NCBI GenBank assembly: GCA_022842885.1
Contig: JALHOR010000003.1
Location: forward strand, 1-64,000
Source: Anaerolineae bacterium
GTDB taxonomy: Bacteria > Chloroflexota > Anaerolineae > Aggregatilineales > Phototrophicaceae
Direction of reading: 5' to 3'
DNA: 64,000 bases
Below the pieces are notes generated by a model. The model made no database searches. It worked only from the letters and a program-made list of their open reading frames with translations, and had not been told where the DNA came from. The translations under genes were made by a program, and so were the position numbers. Shown piece by piece: positions 50,544 through 58,647 of the stretch. How positions within the stretch are numbered: position 1 is the stretch's first letter; every line of letters starts with the position of its first letter.

Positions 50544-52379
50544 ATGTCGTTACTTCCCTTCCCTTCTTTCTTGGACGATGTTCAAGAAAAAGGGCTGAAA
50601 AAAGCCATTTTAGAAGGTGTTGATGAAACGGTAGAACGCTTGACCGCTGGGATGAATATTCAGGATATTCGTGAGGCGCTGCGTGGGGATAACCCCAGTC
50701 GCCGCCCGAATCCACGCCTGACACCCCATGCTGATGGTTTCTGGTTGCATATGCGTCCGGGTTATTTCCATCAAGATATGACCGGGGTTTATCCTACTTT
50801 TCGGTTAGGGTGGCTTTCGACGTATTTTGTCGTGTTTGAAACATTAACCGGGCTGCTGCTCATGTTGTGGTATACGCCATCGCCGGAAATTGCTTATGGC
50901 AACATGCTCAAAATTTTGAACAATGTGCCGATGGGGCAGTTCATGCGCGATTTGCATCGGTTGGGCGCAGAAGCGATGGTGATTATCGTGGCGCTGCACA
51001 TGATGCGAACATGGGTGACGGGCAGTTATAAAAAGCCACGCCAATTCACTTGGTTTACCGGGTTGCTGCTGCTGGTTATCACCGGGTTGTTGTCATTTAC
51101 CGGGTATTTGCTGCCTTGGGATCAATTATCGCTGTGGGCGGTGACGATTGGCGCTTCGATGGCAGAAGCCACGCCAGTCATCGGTGAACAAGTCAACTTG
51201 ATTATGCGTGGTGCGCCGGAATTGGGTGCCAATGGGCTGTTGCGTTTCTACCTTGCCCATGTGTTGTTCTTGCCGCTGCTGTTGTTTATCTTCACGGGTG
51301 TTCATTATTATAAAGTCATCATTCATGGTCACAGTCTGCCGCCGCAGAAAGAAAATATTGGCGAAGACACTGCCAAGCGCGTGCCGCTGGATAAACGGGT
51401 TTATTTTATCCCGGATATTTTGACCAATGAACTTATGTGGGCAGCCGTCACGACGTTTGTGATGGTGGTGTTGTGCGTGTGGTTCTATCATGCGCCGCTG
51501 GAAAACCATGCCGATTCACAAATTACCCCGTTAGGCACGACTGCGCCGTGGTATTTCTTGTGGATTCAAGGGGCGCTGAAACTTGGGGATAAGTTGTTCT
51601 GGGGTCTCATTTTCCCCACTGCCGCTTTGGGTATCTTAGCCCTCATGCCTTATTTGGACGTGACCCCCAGCCGCCGTTTTGCTCATCGCCGCGTTATGTT
51701 GTCGCTGGCAATGTTGACGGTTGCGTTCACCACTGTCCTGAGCTACATGGGGCTGCCGGAATTTGCCGTTTCGACTTCGGCAGAGACTGAAATTTTGCAC
51801 GAATTGTCTATGGAACCTGCCCATAATCATGTCGGTATCATGCGGACAGTGCCGTTTGACCAATTGACACCGGGCGCGTATACCACCCATCAAATTGGGG
51901 CAGAAAGCGCGTCAGACGCTGCCAGCCACTTTACCTCCGAACTGTTTGCGCGGCAGGTGTTTGATGTCAACCAAGGCGAAAATGGCGGGATGATTAGCGA
52001 ATATGAGTTCCTTGAAAATCGCCTTATCACCACCGATCATTTGTCATCTGTTCCCTCGTCTTTCCGGGAAGTTCCGGCAAATTCACCGGCATTGCTGCGC
52101 GTTTTGACCGTGTTTGAAGAAGAACTGCATGAACGCTCGTTGGAACTGCCGGGGGCATGGGGTGGAATTATCATTACAGACCATCAAGACGGTCTTGCCC
52201 GCGTGGACATGGTGATTGTGTGGGATGGTGTGGTGATTGAAAGCGGGCGCGTCCAAGTAGATGAAAATGGCGACCCTGTACCGCTGATGGTGACAGATGA
52301 AAATGGCAATCTAGTTCAGGAACGCCGCATCTACACCAAACATCTCTATATCCACGCAGATGCTGCCTATTTCGATTAA
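50544..52379 (+). CDS. Cytochrome b subunit (fused) with long C-terminal extension
   Basis: 611 residues. Residues ~85-405 are a full eight-helix cytochrome b. Haem b ligands: His138 and His152 (13 residues between), His239 and His254 (14 between), the b6-like spacing. The Qo loop reads APWYFLW (334-340), where the usual Glu of PEWY is Pro. A ~200-residue C-terminal extension (from ~410) follows the last helix and is hydrophilic: LVRTF-type beta stretches such as AWGGIIITDHQDGLARVDMV and a YTKHLYIHADAAYFD end. It has no known homologue that I can name and is probably extracytoplasmic. Second gene of the bc operon. Confidence 0.93.
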   Translation: MSLLPFPSFLDDVQEKGLKKAILEGVDETVERLTAGMNIQDIREALRGDNPSRRPNPRLTPHADGFWLHMRPGYFHQDMTGVYPTFRLGWLSTYFVVFETLTGLLLMLWYTPSPEIAYGNMLKILNNVPMGQFMRDLHRLGAEAMVIIVALHMMRTWVTGSYKKPRQFTWFTGLLLLVITGLLSFTGYLLPWDQLSLWAVTIGASMAEATPVIGEQVNLIMRGAPELGANGLLRFYLAHVLFLPLLLFIFTGVHYYKVIIHGHSLPPQKENIGEDTAKRVPLDKRVYFIPDILTNELMWAAVTTFVMVVLCVWFYHAPLENHADSQITPLGTTAPWYFLWIQGALKLGDKLFWGLIFPTAALGILALMPYLDVTPSRRFAHRRVMLSLAMLTVAFTTVLSYMGLPEFAVSTSAETEILHELSMEPAHNHVGIMRTVPFDQLTPGAYTTHQIGAESASDAASHFTSELFARQVFDVNQGENGGMISEYEFLENRLITTDHLSSVPSSFREVPANSPALLRVLTVFEEELHERSLELPGAWGGIIITDHQDGLARVDMVIVWDGVVIESGRVQVDENGDPVPLMVTDENGNLVQERRIYTKHLYIHADAAYFD

Positions 52380-52444
52380 TCTAATTTAACGAACACATCG
52401 GCGGGTGATTGCCCGCCGAAATATTTGGTTGATTGAGGAACAAT

Positions 52445-53848
52445 ATGAACCGTTTGCTCATCGAAAGTGTTGAGGGGCGCCTGCTGACAGGTGTGGTGAT
52501 GATTGTCGCCATTATGATTATCATCGGTTGGGTGATGATTAATGAACCCGCCCGGATGGCAGCGTTTGAAGAACAACACCTCGCCCGGTCTATTGAGCGT
52601 GGGGCAGAATTATTTGCTGCCAACTGCTCAACTTGTCATGGTAAGACTAGCTTGGGTATCGGGGAACGCGCCCCCGCACTGAATAACCCCCAACTTTTTG
52701 GGTTTAATTTTGTTGATACGCTGAACAGCCAGATTGCCACCCGCCAGCGGCGGGCTGTGGATTTAGAAACCGCTTTGGCAAATATTACAACGGAACGCGA
52801 AGAGATTTTTGCCGAAATCGGTTTGGCAGAAACCACCGAAGAACGCCGCAATGCCATTGTTGCCCGTTTGGAAGAAATTGATTTCCTGATTGGTGCCAAT
52901 ACAGAAGAATTGGCAGCGCAGCGGGCGGCACTGGAAACAGAACTTGCTGATAGCAACACAACAGAAGAGCGCAAAACCCGCATTCAAACGCTCGTTGCTG
53001 CAATAGATGGCAACTTGCCCGCCCAAATTGCGGCGCTCAATACGGAATTAGAGCCGTTCATTCTTCAACGCGATGCCGTGTTGGATAATTTGATAGATGC
53101 TGTAGACAAGGGCTATTTGCCCGAATTGGCAGCAAAACGGGCTGAGGGTGGTTTGGCATTAACCAACTATCTCAATGAAGATTCGAATCGCTTGTTGCAG
53201 ATTGGTTGGGCAGGGGATTTACGCAGCTATGTTAAAACGACGCTGATTCATGGTCGTCCCGGCAGCGCCGATGTCTGGAATGGTCAGGCGATGGTGGCGT
53301 GGTCACAGACCGCTGGTGGTCCACTCCGCAATGACCAGATTGATGACATCGTGAACTATATCCTAAATTGGGATAAAGGCGATGCGTGGACGCTGGAAGA
53401 CTTGAACGCTGTCAACCAGTTTGCTAAATTACATGGTGCATCTGAGCCTGCCATCACTGTACCTACCGCTGGTACGGATGTTCCTGTGATTTTGGAACAA
53501 ATTGCGGCGTTAGAAACCTCGCCGGATGCAGCGCGTGGCGAAGCCATTTATAATGGCGCTCAACGCAGCGAAGCCGGACGGCGCTTGGGTTGCTCTGGTT
53601 GCCATCTGGGCGGCGCACAAGCCCCTGCAACCGAAGAAACGTGGCTAAATACGGTCAATGAGCGCGTGAATCTGCCGCAGTATGCGGGCTTCACGCCGGA
53701 ACAATACCTCATCACGGCGATTGTGCTGCCCAATGATTATACTGTTCCGCCGTATGCCTCTGGGGTAATGCCGGCTAATTTTGGCGAACAAATGACGGTG
53801 AAAGATATTGCCGATGTGCTGGCATATCTGCAAAGTTACGCCAATTAA
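52445..53848 (+). CDS. Dihaem cytochrome c with coiled-coil insertion
   Basis: 467 residues from the ATG at 52445 (GAGGAAC upstream). One N-terminal membrane anchor (GVVMIVAIMIIIGWVMI). Haem motif 1 CSTCH (Cys61-His65). After residue ~95 a ~120-residue charged helical stretch, with repeated EERRNAIVARLEEID and AALETELADS-type heptads, interrupts the first cytochrome domain, whose C-terminal half resumes at ~240-310 (WAGDLRSYVKTTLIHGRPGS, MVAWSQTAGGPLRNDQIDDI). A second domain has CSGCH (Cys383-His387) and ends GVMPANFGEQMTVKDIADVL. Cytochrome subunit of the bc complex, replacing cytochrome c1/f. Confidence 0.9.
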   Translation: MNRLLIESVEGRLLTGVVMIVAIMIIIGWVMINEPARMAAFEEQHLARSIERGAELFAANCSTCHGKTSLGIGERAPALNNPQLFGFNFVDTLNSQIATRQRRAVDLETALANITTEREEIFAEIGLAETTEERRNAIVARLEEIDFLIGANTEELAAQRAALETELADSNTTEERKTRIQTLVAAIDGNLPAQIAALNTELEPFILQRDAVLDNLIDAVDKGYLPELAAKRAEGGLALTNYLNEDSNRLLQIGWAGDLRSYVKTTLIHGRPGSADVWNGQAMVAWSQTAGGPLRNDQIDDIVNYILNWDKGDAWTLEDLNAVNQFAKLHGASEPAITVPTAGTDVPVILEQIAALETSPDAARGEAIYNGAQRSEAGRRLGCSGCHLGGAQAPATEETWLNTVNERVNLPQYAGFTPEQYLITAIVLPNDYTVPPYASGVMPANFGEQMTVKDIADVLAYLQSYAN

Positions 53849-53887
53849 CGCTGTAGGCAATTGCTGACATCACAGAATATGATAACG

Positions 53888-53920
53888 GGGGCGTGTGCAA
53901 ACATGCCCCTGTTTGTTGTG
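53888..53920 (+). terminator. Terminator or attenuator within the bc operon
   Basis: GGGGCGTGT (53888-53896) pairs with ACATGCCCC (53901-53909), one G-T wobble, GCAA loop, then TGTTTGTTGTG. It separates the dihaem gene from the monohaem gene. Confidence 0.65.
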
Positions 53921-53927
53921 GGATAGA

Positions 53928-53990
53928 AGTTAAAAGCTGAAAGTAGAAAGTTAAAAGCCAAAAGCTAACAGCCAAAAGCCAATAGCTAAA
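53928..53990. repeat. Nine tandem heptamers AGYYAAA
   Basis: In-register units AGTTAAA, AGCTGAA, AGTAGAA, AGTTAAA, AGCCAAA, AGCTAAC, AGCCAAA, AGCCAAT, AGCTAAA. The array ends 16 nt before the ATG of the monohaem cytochrome and so makes up most of its leader. Confidence 0.8.
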
Positions 53991-54006
53991 AAAAGTAGAA
54001 AGAAAA

Positions 54007-54726
54007 ATGAGTGTGTTTCGCTGGCAATATCATCTATTTTTAGGAATAGGGCTGCTGGTGTGCGGCGTGGGTTTATTGATGGCACAGGATGGCAATCCCA
54101 TCACCAACCCGGAATGTGCGCCGGAAGTGTTGGCGCAGCAGCAAGCCGCGTTTATGCAAATCCTCAAATTTGATTTTGAAAATGCGCCGGACACCTCTAT
54201 CGCTAATATGTTTCGCTTAGGTGCTGTGTACCAAGACCTTGCCCTCAAATGTGGCTATCAACCAGCGCAACCGGAAATTGATAGCTTGATTCAACGCACG
54301 CTGGCATTGGCAGATTTGCAGACGTTGATTGCAGCAAATGCTGTGGGTGATGATGTGGCGGCGCTGTTGGTTGAATTAGAAGCGGTGCGCGGCGATGTGC
54401 TGCATGGGCAGGAACTTTATAATGGGTTAGCCCCGGTTCTGGATGGCAGTTTGTTGGGCTGTGCGGCTTGCCACAATGGACAAACTGCGCCGAGTGTCGA
54501 AGGTACTTGGACGCGAGTCAATGATATTCGCTTGTTAGAGCCACAATTAGCGGGCTATACGGTGGAACAATATCTCATTGAGAGTATTTTGCATCCCAAC
54601 GCCTATATCGTGCCGGACTATCTGGAAGGCTTGATGCCGACGTTTTACAGCACGCGCTTGGATTTACAACAGCTTGCCGACTTACTGGCGTATTTGATGA
54701 GCCAAGACCAGTTGTTGGAGGAATAA
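54007..54726 (+). CDS. Exported monohaem cytochrome c
   Basis: 239 residues: signal/anchor at the start (LFLGIGLLVCGVGLLMAQ), a Cys-containing N-terminal helical domain (PECAPEVLAQQQAAFMQ, DLALKCGYQPAQPE; the two Cys may form a disulfide), and a C-terminal haem domain with CAACH (Cys152-His156) and probable axial Met in EGLMPTF. The layout of the C-terminal domain parallels the second domain of the dihaem protein (EGTWTRVNDIRLLEPQLAGY vs EETWLNTVNERVNLPQYAGF), which implies duplication. Likely electron acceptor of the bc complex. Confidence 0.9.
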   Translation: MSVFRWQYHLFLGIGLLVCGVGLLMAQDGNPITNPECAPEVLAQQQAAFMQILKFDFENAPDTSIANMFRLGAVYQDLALKCGYQPAQPEIDSLIQRTLALADLQTLIAANAVGDDVAALLVELEAVRGDVLHGQELYNGLAPVLDGSLLGCAACHNGQTAPSVEGTWTRVNDIRLLEPQLAGYTVEQYLIESILHPNAYIVPDYLEGLMPTFYSTRLDLQQLADLLAYLMSQDQLLEE

Positions 54727-54732
54727 CGACTT

Positions 54733-55320
54733 TTAGGGTGTTTGATTCAATTGTGTAATTTCGGTATGGCGAAAGCAGGTTGCAACATGGTCATTCACCA
54801 TCCCGACCGATTGCATGAAGGCATAACACACCGACGGACCCACGAATTTGAAGCCGCGTTTTTTCAGTGCCTTGCTCATGGCTTCGGCTTCGGGTGTGCT
54901 GCCGGGAACATCGTCTAAAGTTGCCCACGCATTTTGAATTGGCGTGTGATTCACAAATTGCCAAATATAGTTGGCGAAACTGCCGTGTTCTAGCTGAATT
55001 TGCAGGAATAATTTAGCGTTATTCACGACGGCTTCAATCTTTGCTTTGCTGCGAATGATATTGGCATTTTCCAGCAGCACGGCAATTTTCGCCTCATCAT
55101 ATTGGGCGACGGTGGGGGCATGAAAGTTATCAAATGCCTGCCGGAAATGTTCGCGTTTTCGTAGAATCAAAATCCAGCTTAAGCCTGCTTCCATCATTTC
55201 CAGTATCAGCATCTCAAATAAATGGGCGTCATCCCGATTCGGCACACCCCATTCCGTATCATGATAAGCGATATTCAGCGGGTCATTCATACACCACGCG
55301 CAGCGGATTTTATCGGTCAT
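54733..55320 (-). CDS. tag: DNA-3-methyladenine glycosylase I
   Basis: Removes 3-methyladenine from DNA during base-excision repair. 195 residues, with the family's features: IRCAWCMNDPLNIAYHDTEW (Cys/His zinc ligands), EMLILEMMEAGLSWILIL, FDNFHAPTVAQYDE, and the C-terminal KFVGPSVCYAFMQSVGMVND followed by HVATCFRH, which completes the zinc site. Convergent with the bc operon, 6 nt between stops. Confidence 0.95.
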   Translation of the reverse strand: MTDKIRCAWCMNDPLNIAYHDTEWGVPNRDDAHLFEMLILEMMEAGLSWILILRKREHFRQAFDNFHAPTVAQYDEAKIAVLLENANIIRSKAKIEAVVNNAKLFLQIQLEHGSFANYIWQFVNHTPIQNAWATLDDVPGSTPEAEAMSKALKKRGFKFVGPSVCYAFMQSVGMVNDHVATCFRHTEITQLNQTP

Positions 55321-55475
55321 TTGAGTTTCCTTACGAACAGATTAACTTATAATACCTATCTACATCTCAACTTCGACTATTTCAAGTACGCAGCGATGAG
55401 GTGTTCCATCTCCCAATACAAAAATAATAATTTCCTGTTCCAATGGGACAAATCTTAATATAAGACCTTCATCTG

Positions 55476-55787
55476 TTACCACGCCATTATACTATCTCTA
55501 CATTGTGTACAAGGTTGTATTTCGCCTCTTATTTCGAAACTGACTTCATAATTTCTTACTGATACATTTTCATTGGCAAGCGCAAGCCGCACTTCATACA
55601 TTTGATTTGGAGTTACTTGTACCTGCCAAGTTTGCTGATCCCCTACGATAGCATCAAAATAGAAGGGGTTGCCAACTGGTAGCTGTCCGTAATTTCTTTC
55701 CAAATCACACGCGATAGCGGCAATTAATAGGATTACGGGCATCAAAACAATTCTGAAGCATCCTGAAACACGAGAAAAAATTGACAT
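55476..55787 (-). CDS. Small lipoprotein
   Basis: 103 residues with lipoprotein signal RIVLMPVILLIAAIAC (Cys27). The mature part is beta-rich (FYFDAIVGDQQTWQVQVTPN, YEVRLALANENVSVRNYEV), ends with a CTQC pair, and recalls a single PPC-like beta domain. 3 nt after the stop of the GT39-like gene, so co-transcribed. Not recognised. The 55321-55475 gap between it and tag contains no gene. Confidence 0.65.
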   Translation of the reverse strand: MSIFSRVSGCFRIVLMPVILLIAAIACDLERNYGQLPVGNPFYFDAIVGDQQTWQVQVTPNQMYEVRLALANENVSVRNYEVSFEIRGEIQPCTQCRDSIMAW

Positions 55788-55790
55788 TTA

Positions 55791-57779
55791 TCACTCCCGA
55801 AACGTCGCTTCATTGCCAATTGCGTCCATCTCGATTATTTGCCTATCGGGGAAACGAGCGAGAATTTGGTCGCGCACGCCTTCCGCGCCATAATCCCACG
55901 CTGCCACAACATCGCTATCAAAAAACGGACTTGTGACTGCCATCAGCGTTCCTAATGCCCGCCAGCGCACGCGGGTATCGCCGCTATCCGTGCCATTGAT
56001 GAGGACTAAAACAGGCATATCATTTTCGCGCCGTGCTTCAATATCATCCAGAATATGCTGCCCGATAAAATTAAAACGATATAACACTTGTACACGCGGC
56101 AAACTATAACTAAAAAAGCTATAGAGCAGCACCAATGTTAGCCCGCCATAAAGGATAAAGCGCGGCACAAAACGCAGCAACCATGCTAGTGGCAAGGCAC
56201 TCAATAATGCCGCCGCCGTGAGTGCTTCATAATAATAGCGTGTGCTGTAGCGTTGCGAACCAATCCAATAGGTCATTTGCAGCAGCAGCATACACAAGAT
56301 GACGCCGCACAACAACCACGCATAACGTGCTGCTGGCGATATTTGACTTGCAAATAGCAGCGGCAGCAGCGTCCAAGCCAGCGCCACCAGCACCCAAAAC
56401 CACGAAAAATTGGGCTGTTGTAGCGTTTCTGGCGTTTGGCGCAGCGCAAATCCTACCCAGAAAATTGCGCCGATTGCCCAGATGATACACAGTAAAATAT
56501 TTGACCTCACCCCCCGACCCCCGGTCAGCCGTCGCAAGGTGCTGCTCCTGAAGGAGAGGGGGGGTAAAGGTGAAATTGCTATATTTTTGTCAGATTGATG
56601 TTGTTTTCGCCACCATAATCCCGCTACCAAGCCCAACGGCAGCAGCACAAAACTTAACCCGATATTCGGGAAATAATCGCTCTCGTTTAGCCAATGATTG
56701 GTAATTTCTGGGGTGATTGCGCCACTTTGCCAGCCGAATAAATCTGCGGCTGTCAGCGATAAATCGAAGCGCGTATGCCGAATACCTTTTTCCAGTGTAT
56801 GCCCATTGCGCCCACAGCATTCGCCAAAACCAATGCGATCATATGCCCAGACCATCTCATACAAATTTTTAGAGGCATCGCCCGTTGCGGCAAAATTAAA
56901 GGCTGGCACTGCCAACCCGATAATGAGGGCAACGCTCGTGAGCAGCAGTAGGGGGGATAAAATAAATAAAATACGTTGAAAGCGTGTTGAGTGCTGAGTG
57001 CTGAGTGCTGAGTATCCACCGGTAGATTCTGGTGGTAGGGGCGAGGCATGCCTCGCCCCTACGGAAAAATTTGATTCTGAGTGTTGAGTGCTATCTTGGC
57101 GTCTTTGCGGTTCAAAGAATGCTGTTATAAGACGCACACCACTCCACGCCACGAAGGGCAGTGCAATAGAGGCGGCGGTTAAAGGGCGGGTGATGAGCAT
57201 CAAGCCGAGCATTATGCCTGCCAGCAACGCCCACCGAAATCGCTGTTTGCCTTTTTCGATGCGCCAATACGCATAGATGAAAGCGGTTGTATAACACAAT
57301 GCCGCCGTATGCCCCATGAGCGAAGCGTTTAGCAAGAGCGCCGCTGGCGAAAATGCCGTCAACGCCGCCGCAATAAGTCCCACATCCCGGTTGAAAATTT
57401 CGCTGCCAAGCCGGAAAACGAATGCCACCGTCATTGCTGCCAACAGCGCGTTCACAATCCACGCTTGCCCAGCACTCACGCCCAGCGCCAAGACAACCGA
57501 CCATCCCGGCGTATATTTGCTGAAACGATTGCCTTGATAATCTATCACGAATGGCTGCCAATAAGCGCGACGGGGTTCGGGCGTGGGGGCGATAAGTGTG
57601 CCAGTGGCGAAAACTTTTGCCTGAAATAAATATGCCACCTCATCTTCTAGATGTGGCAAACGTTCAAATACCGTCCGGCTGAGGTTGGCGCTCATGCCGA
57701 ATGTGAACAGCATCAATATCAATACAATGCTGTGTGACCAAGACCAAGTGAGAGGTTGAGATGTCTTCATATGCTGCAT
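55791..57779 (-). CDS. GT39-like integral membrane glycosyltransferase with repeat-derived insertions
   Basis: 662 residues. GT-C architecture: an acidic first loop (RLPHLEDEVAYLFQAKVFA) after the first helix, FSKYTPGWSVVLALG, then ten or more membrane helices, LLNASLMGHTAALCYTTAFI, and an extracytoplasmic C-terminal domain (VRWRALGTLMAVTSPFFDSD). Two stretches do not belong to the fold: ~229-266 (SVGARHASPLPPESTGG, YSALSTQHSTR) and ~403-426 (ISPLPPLSFRSSTLRRLTGG). At DNA level these are intergenic-type repeats inserted in frame. A start at 57770 (MKTSQPLTW) is equally possible. Co-transcribed with the small lipoprotein. Confidence 0.85.
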   Translation of the reverse strand: MQHMKTSQPLTWSWSHSIVLILMLFTFGMSANLSRTVFERLPHLEDEVAYLFQAKVFATGTLIAPTPEPRRAYWQPFVIDYQGNRFSKYTPGWSVVLALGVSAGQAWIVNALLAAMTVAFVFRLGSEIFNRDVGLIAAALTAFSPAALLLNASLMGHTAALCYTTAFIYAYWRIEKGKQRFRWALLAGIMLGLMLITRPLTAASIALPFVAWSGVRLITAFFEPQRRQDSTQHSESNFSVGARHASPLPPESTGGYSALSTQHSTRFQRILFILSPLLLLTSVALIIGLAVPAFNFAATGDASKNLYEMVWAYDRIGFGECCGRNGHTLEKGIRHTRFDLSLTAADLFGWQSGAITPEITNHWLNESDYFPNIGLSFVLLPLGLVAGLWWRKQHQSDKNIAISPLPPLSFRSSTLRRLTGGRGVRSNILLCIIWAIGAIFWVGFALRQTPETLQQPNFSWFWVLVALAWTLLPLLFASQISPAARYAWLLCGVILCMLLLQMTYWIGSQRYSTRYYYEALTAAALLSALPLAWLLRFVPRFILYGGLTLVLLYSFFSYSLPRVQVLYRFNFIGQHILDDIEARRENDMPVLVLINGTDSGDTRVRWRALGTLMAVTSPFFDSDVVAAWDYGAEGVRDQILARFPDRQIIEMDAIGNEATFRE
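56504..56572. repeat. CCCCCGACCCCC / GGAGAGGGGGGG-type repeat inside the GT39-like gene
   Basis: CTCACCCCCCGACCCCCGGT, ~30 nt, then CTCCTGAAGGAGAGGGGGGG. It includes a CTCCTgaAGGAG hairpin. Translated as ~23 residues (SPLPPLSFRSSTLRRLTGG...). Style matches the CCCCTCTCC...GGAGAGGGG element at 995. Confidence 0.7.
56984..57092. repeat. Composite repeat (GTGCTGA heptamers + 28-bp palindrome) inside the GT39-like gene
   Basis: Four in-register heptamers GTGTTGA, GTGCTGA x3 (56984-57011), a CCACC...GGTGG hairpin, the perfect 28-bp palindrome GTAGGGGCGAGGCA / TGCCTCGCCCCTAC (57035-57062), and a second heptamer patch GTGTTGAGTGCT (57081-57092). The whole is read through in frame on the minus strand. 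Confidence 0.85.
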
Positions 57780-57948
57780 TGTACCGAAATCAATAGGGAT
57801 GCTGGCAGGGCAAAATTCAGGATTAGACGAAATGCCCGCGAAATGTTAAATTTAAACGTGATAAAAAATGAAATTCTTCATGGAAAATTAACAAGTTATT
57901 GCTAAAGATTAATCATATTCTTTATTTTAGACCATCAGGTAAATCGCC

Positions 57949-58647
57949 ATGACCAAAATTCTGGTCGTAGAAGACGACATTAAGACCGCTAATTTATTAC
58001 GCATGTACTTGCAACAAGCCGGATATGAAGTCATGGTCGCTTATGATGGGCATGGCGGCTTGAACATCGCCCGCGACAAACTGCCGGATTTGGTGGTGCT
58101 GGATTTGATGCTGCCCCGCATGGATGGGCTGGATATTTGCCGGGCATTACGCATGGAAACGGGTACACCGATTATCATCCTCACGGCACGCTCTACCGAA
58201 GAAGAAGTGCTGCGCGGTTTGGATTCAGGTGCTGATGATTACATCACTAAGCCCTTTAGCCCACGAGAAGTCGTTGCCCGCGTGCGAACTGTGCTGCGCC
58301 GTGCAGGCAAATTGGGTGATAAAACCATCAAAGAACTGCGCTTTGGTGATTTGCTGATTAATATGGTCAAGCATGAAGTCACCATTAACGGCGAAATCAT
58401 TCATCTGACACCCAAAGAATTTAAACTGTTGGAAACTATGGCGAAAGAACCCGGACGCGCTTTTAGCCGTTTGGAATTGGTGGAACGCGCTTTTGGCTAT
58501 GATTACGAAGGGCTAGAACGCACAGTAGATGCTCATGTGATGAATTTACGCAAAAAAATCGAGCGTGACCATACCAACCCGATTTACGTTGAGACGGTGT
58601 ATGGCGTGGGTTATCGTTTCGCGGAGTTGCGAAAACATGCTGTATAG
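57949..58647 (+). CDS. OmpR/PhoB-family response regulator
   Basis: 232 residues. Receiver domain: VVEDDIK (Asp9/Asp10), phospho-acceptor Asp52 (LVVLDLMLP), Thr79 (ILTA), Lys101 (ITKPFSP). C-terminal winged-helix DNA-binding domain with LTPKEFKLLETMAKEPGRAF, RTVDAHVMNLRKKIE and YGVGYRF. Overlaps the histidine-kinase gene by 11 nt, so they form one two-component system. Its stimulus is not evident; neighbours are an envelope glycosyltransferase and a transporter. Confidence 0.96.
   Translation: MTKILVVEDDIKTANLLRMYLQQAGYEVMVAYDGHGGLNIARDKLPDLVVLDLMLPRMDGLDICRALRMETGTPIIILTARSTEEEVLRGLDSGADDYITKPFSPREVVARVRTVLRRAGKLGDKTIKELRFGDLLINMVKHEVTINGEIIHLTPKEFKLLETMAKEPGRAFSRLELVERAFGYDYEGLERTVDAHVMNLRKKIERDHTNPIYVETVYGVGYRFAELRKHAV

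Noticed and set aside
56984-57092. Repeat array that could be mistaken for a CRISPR
   Set aside because: Units are 7 bp and directly abutting, with no spacers; no cas gene in the window.
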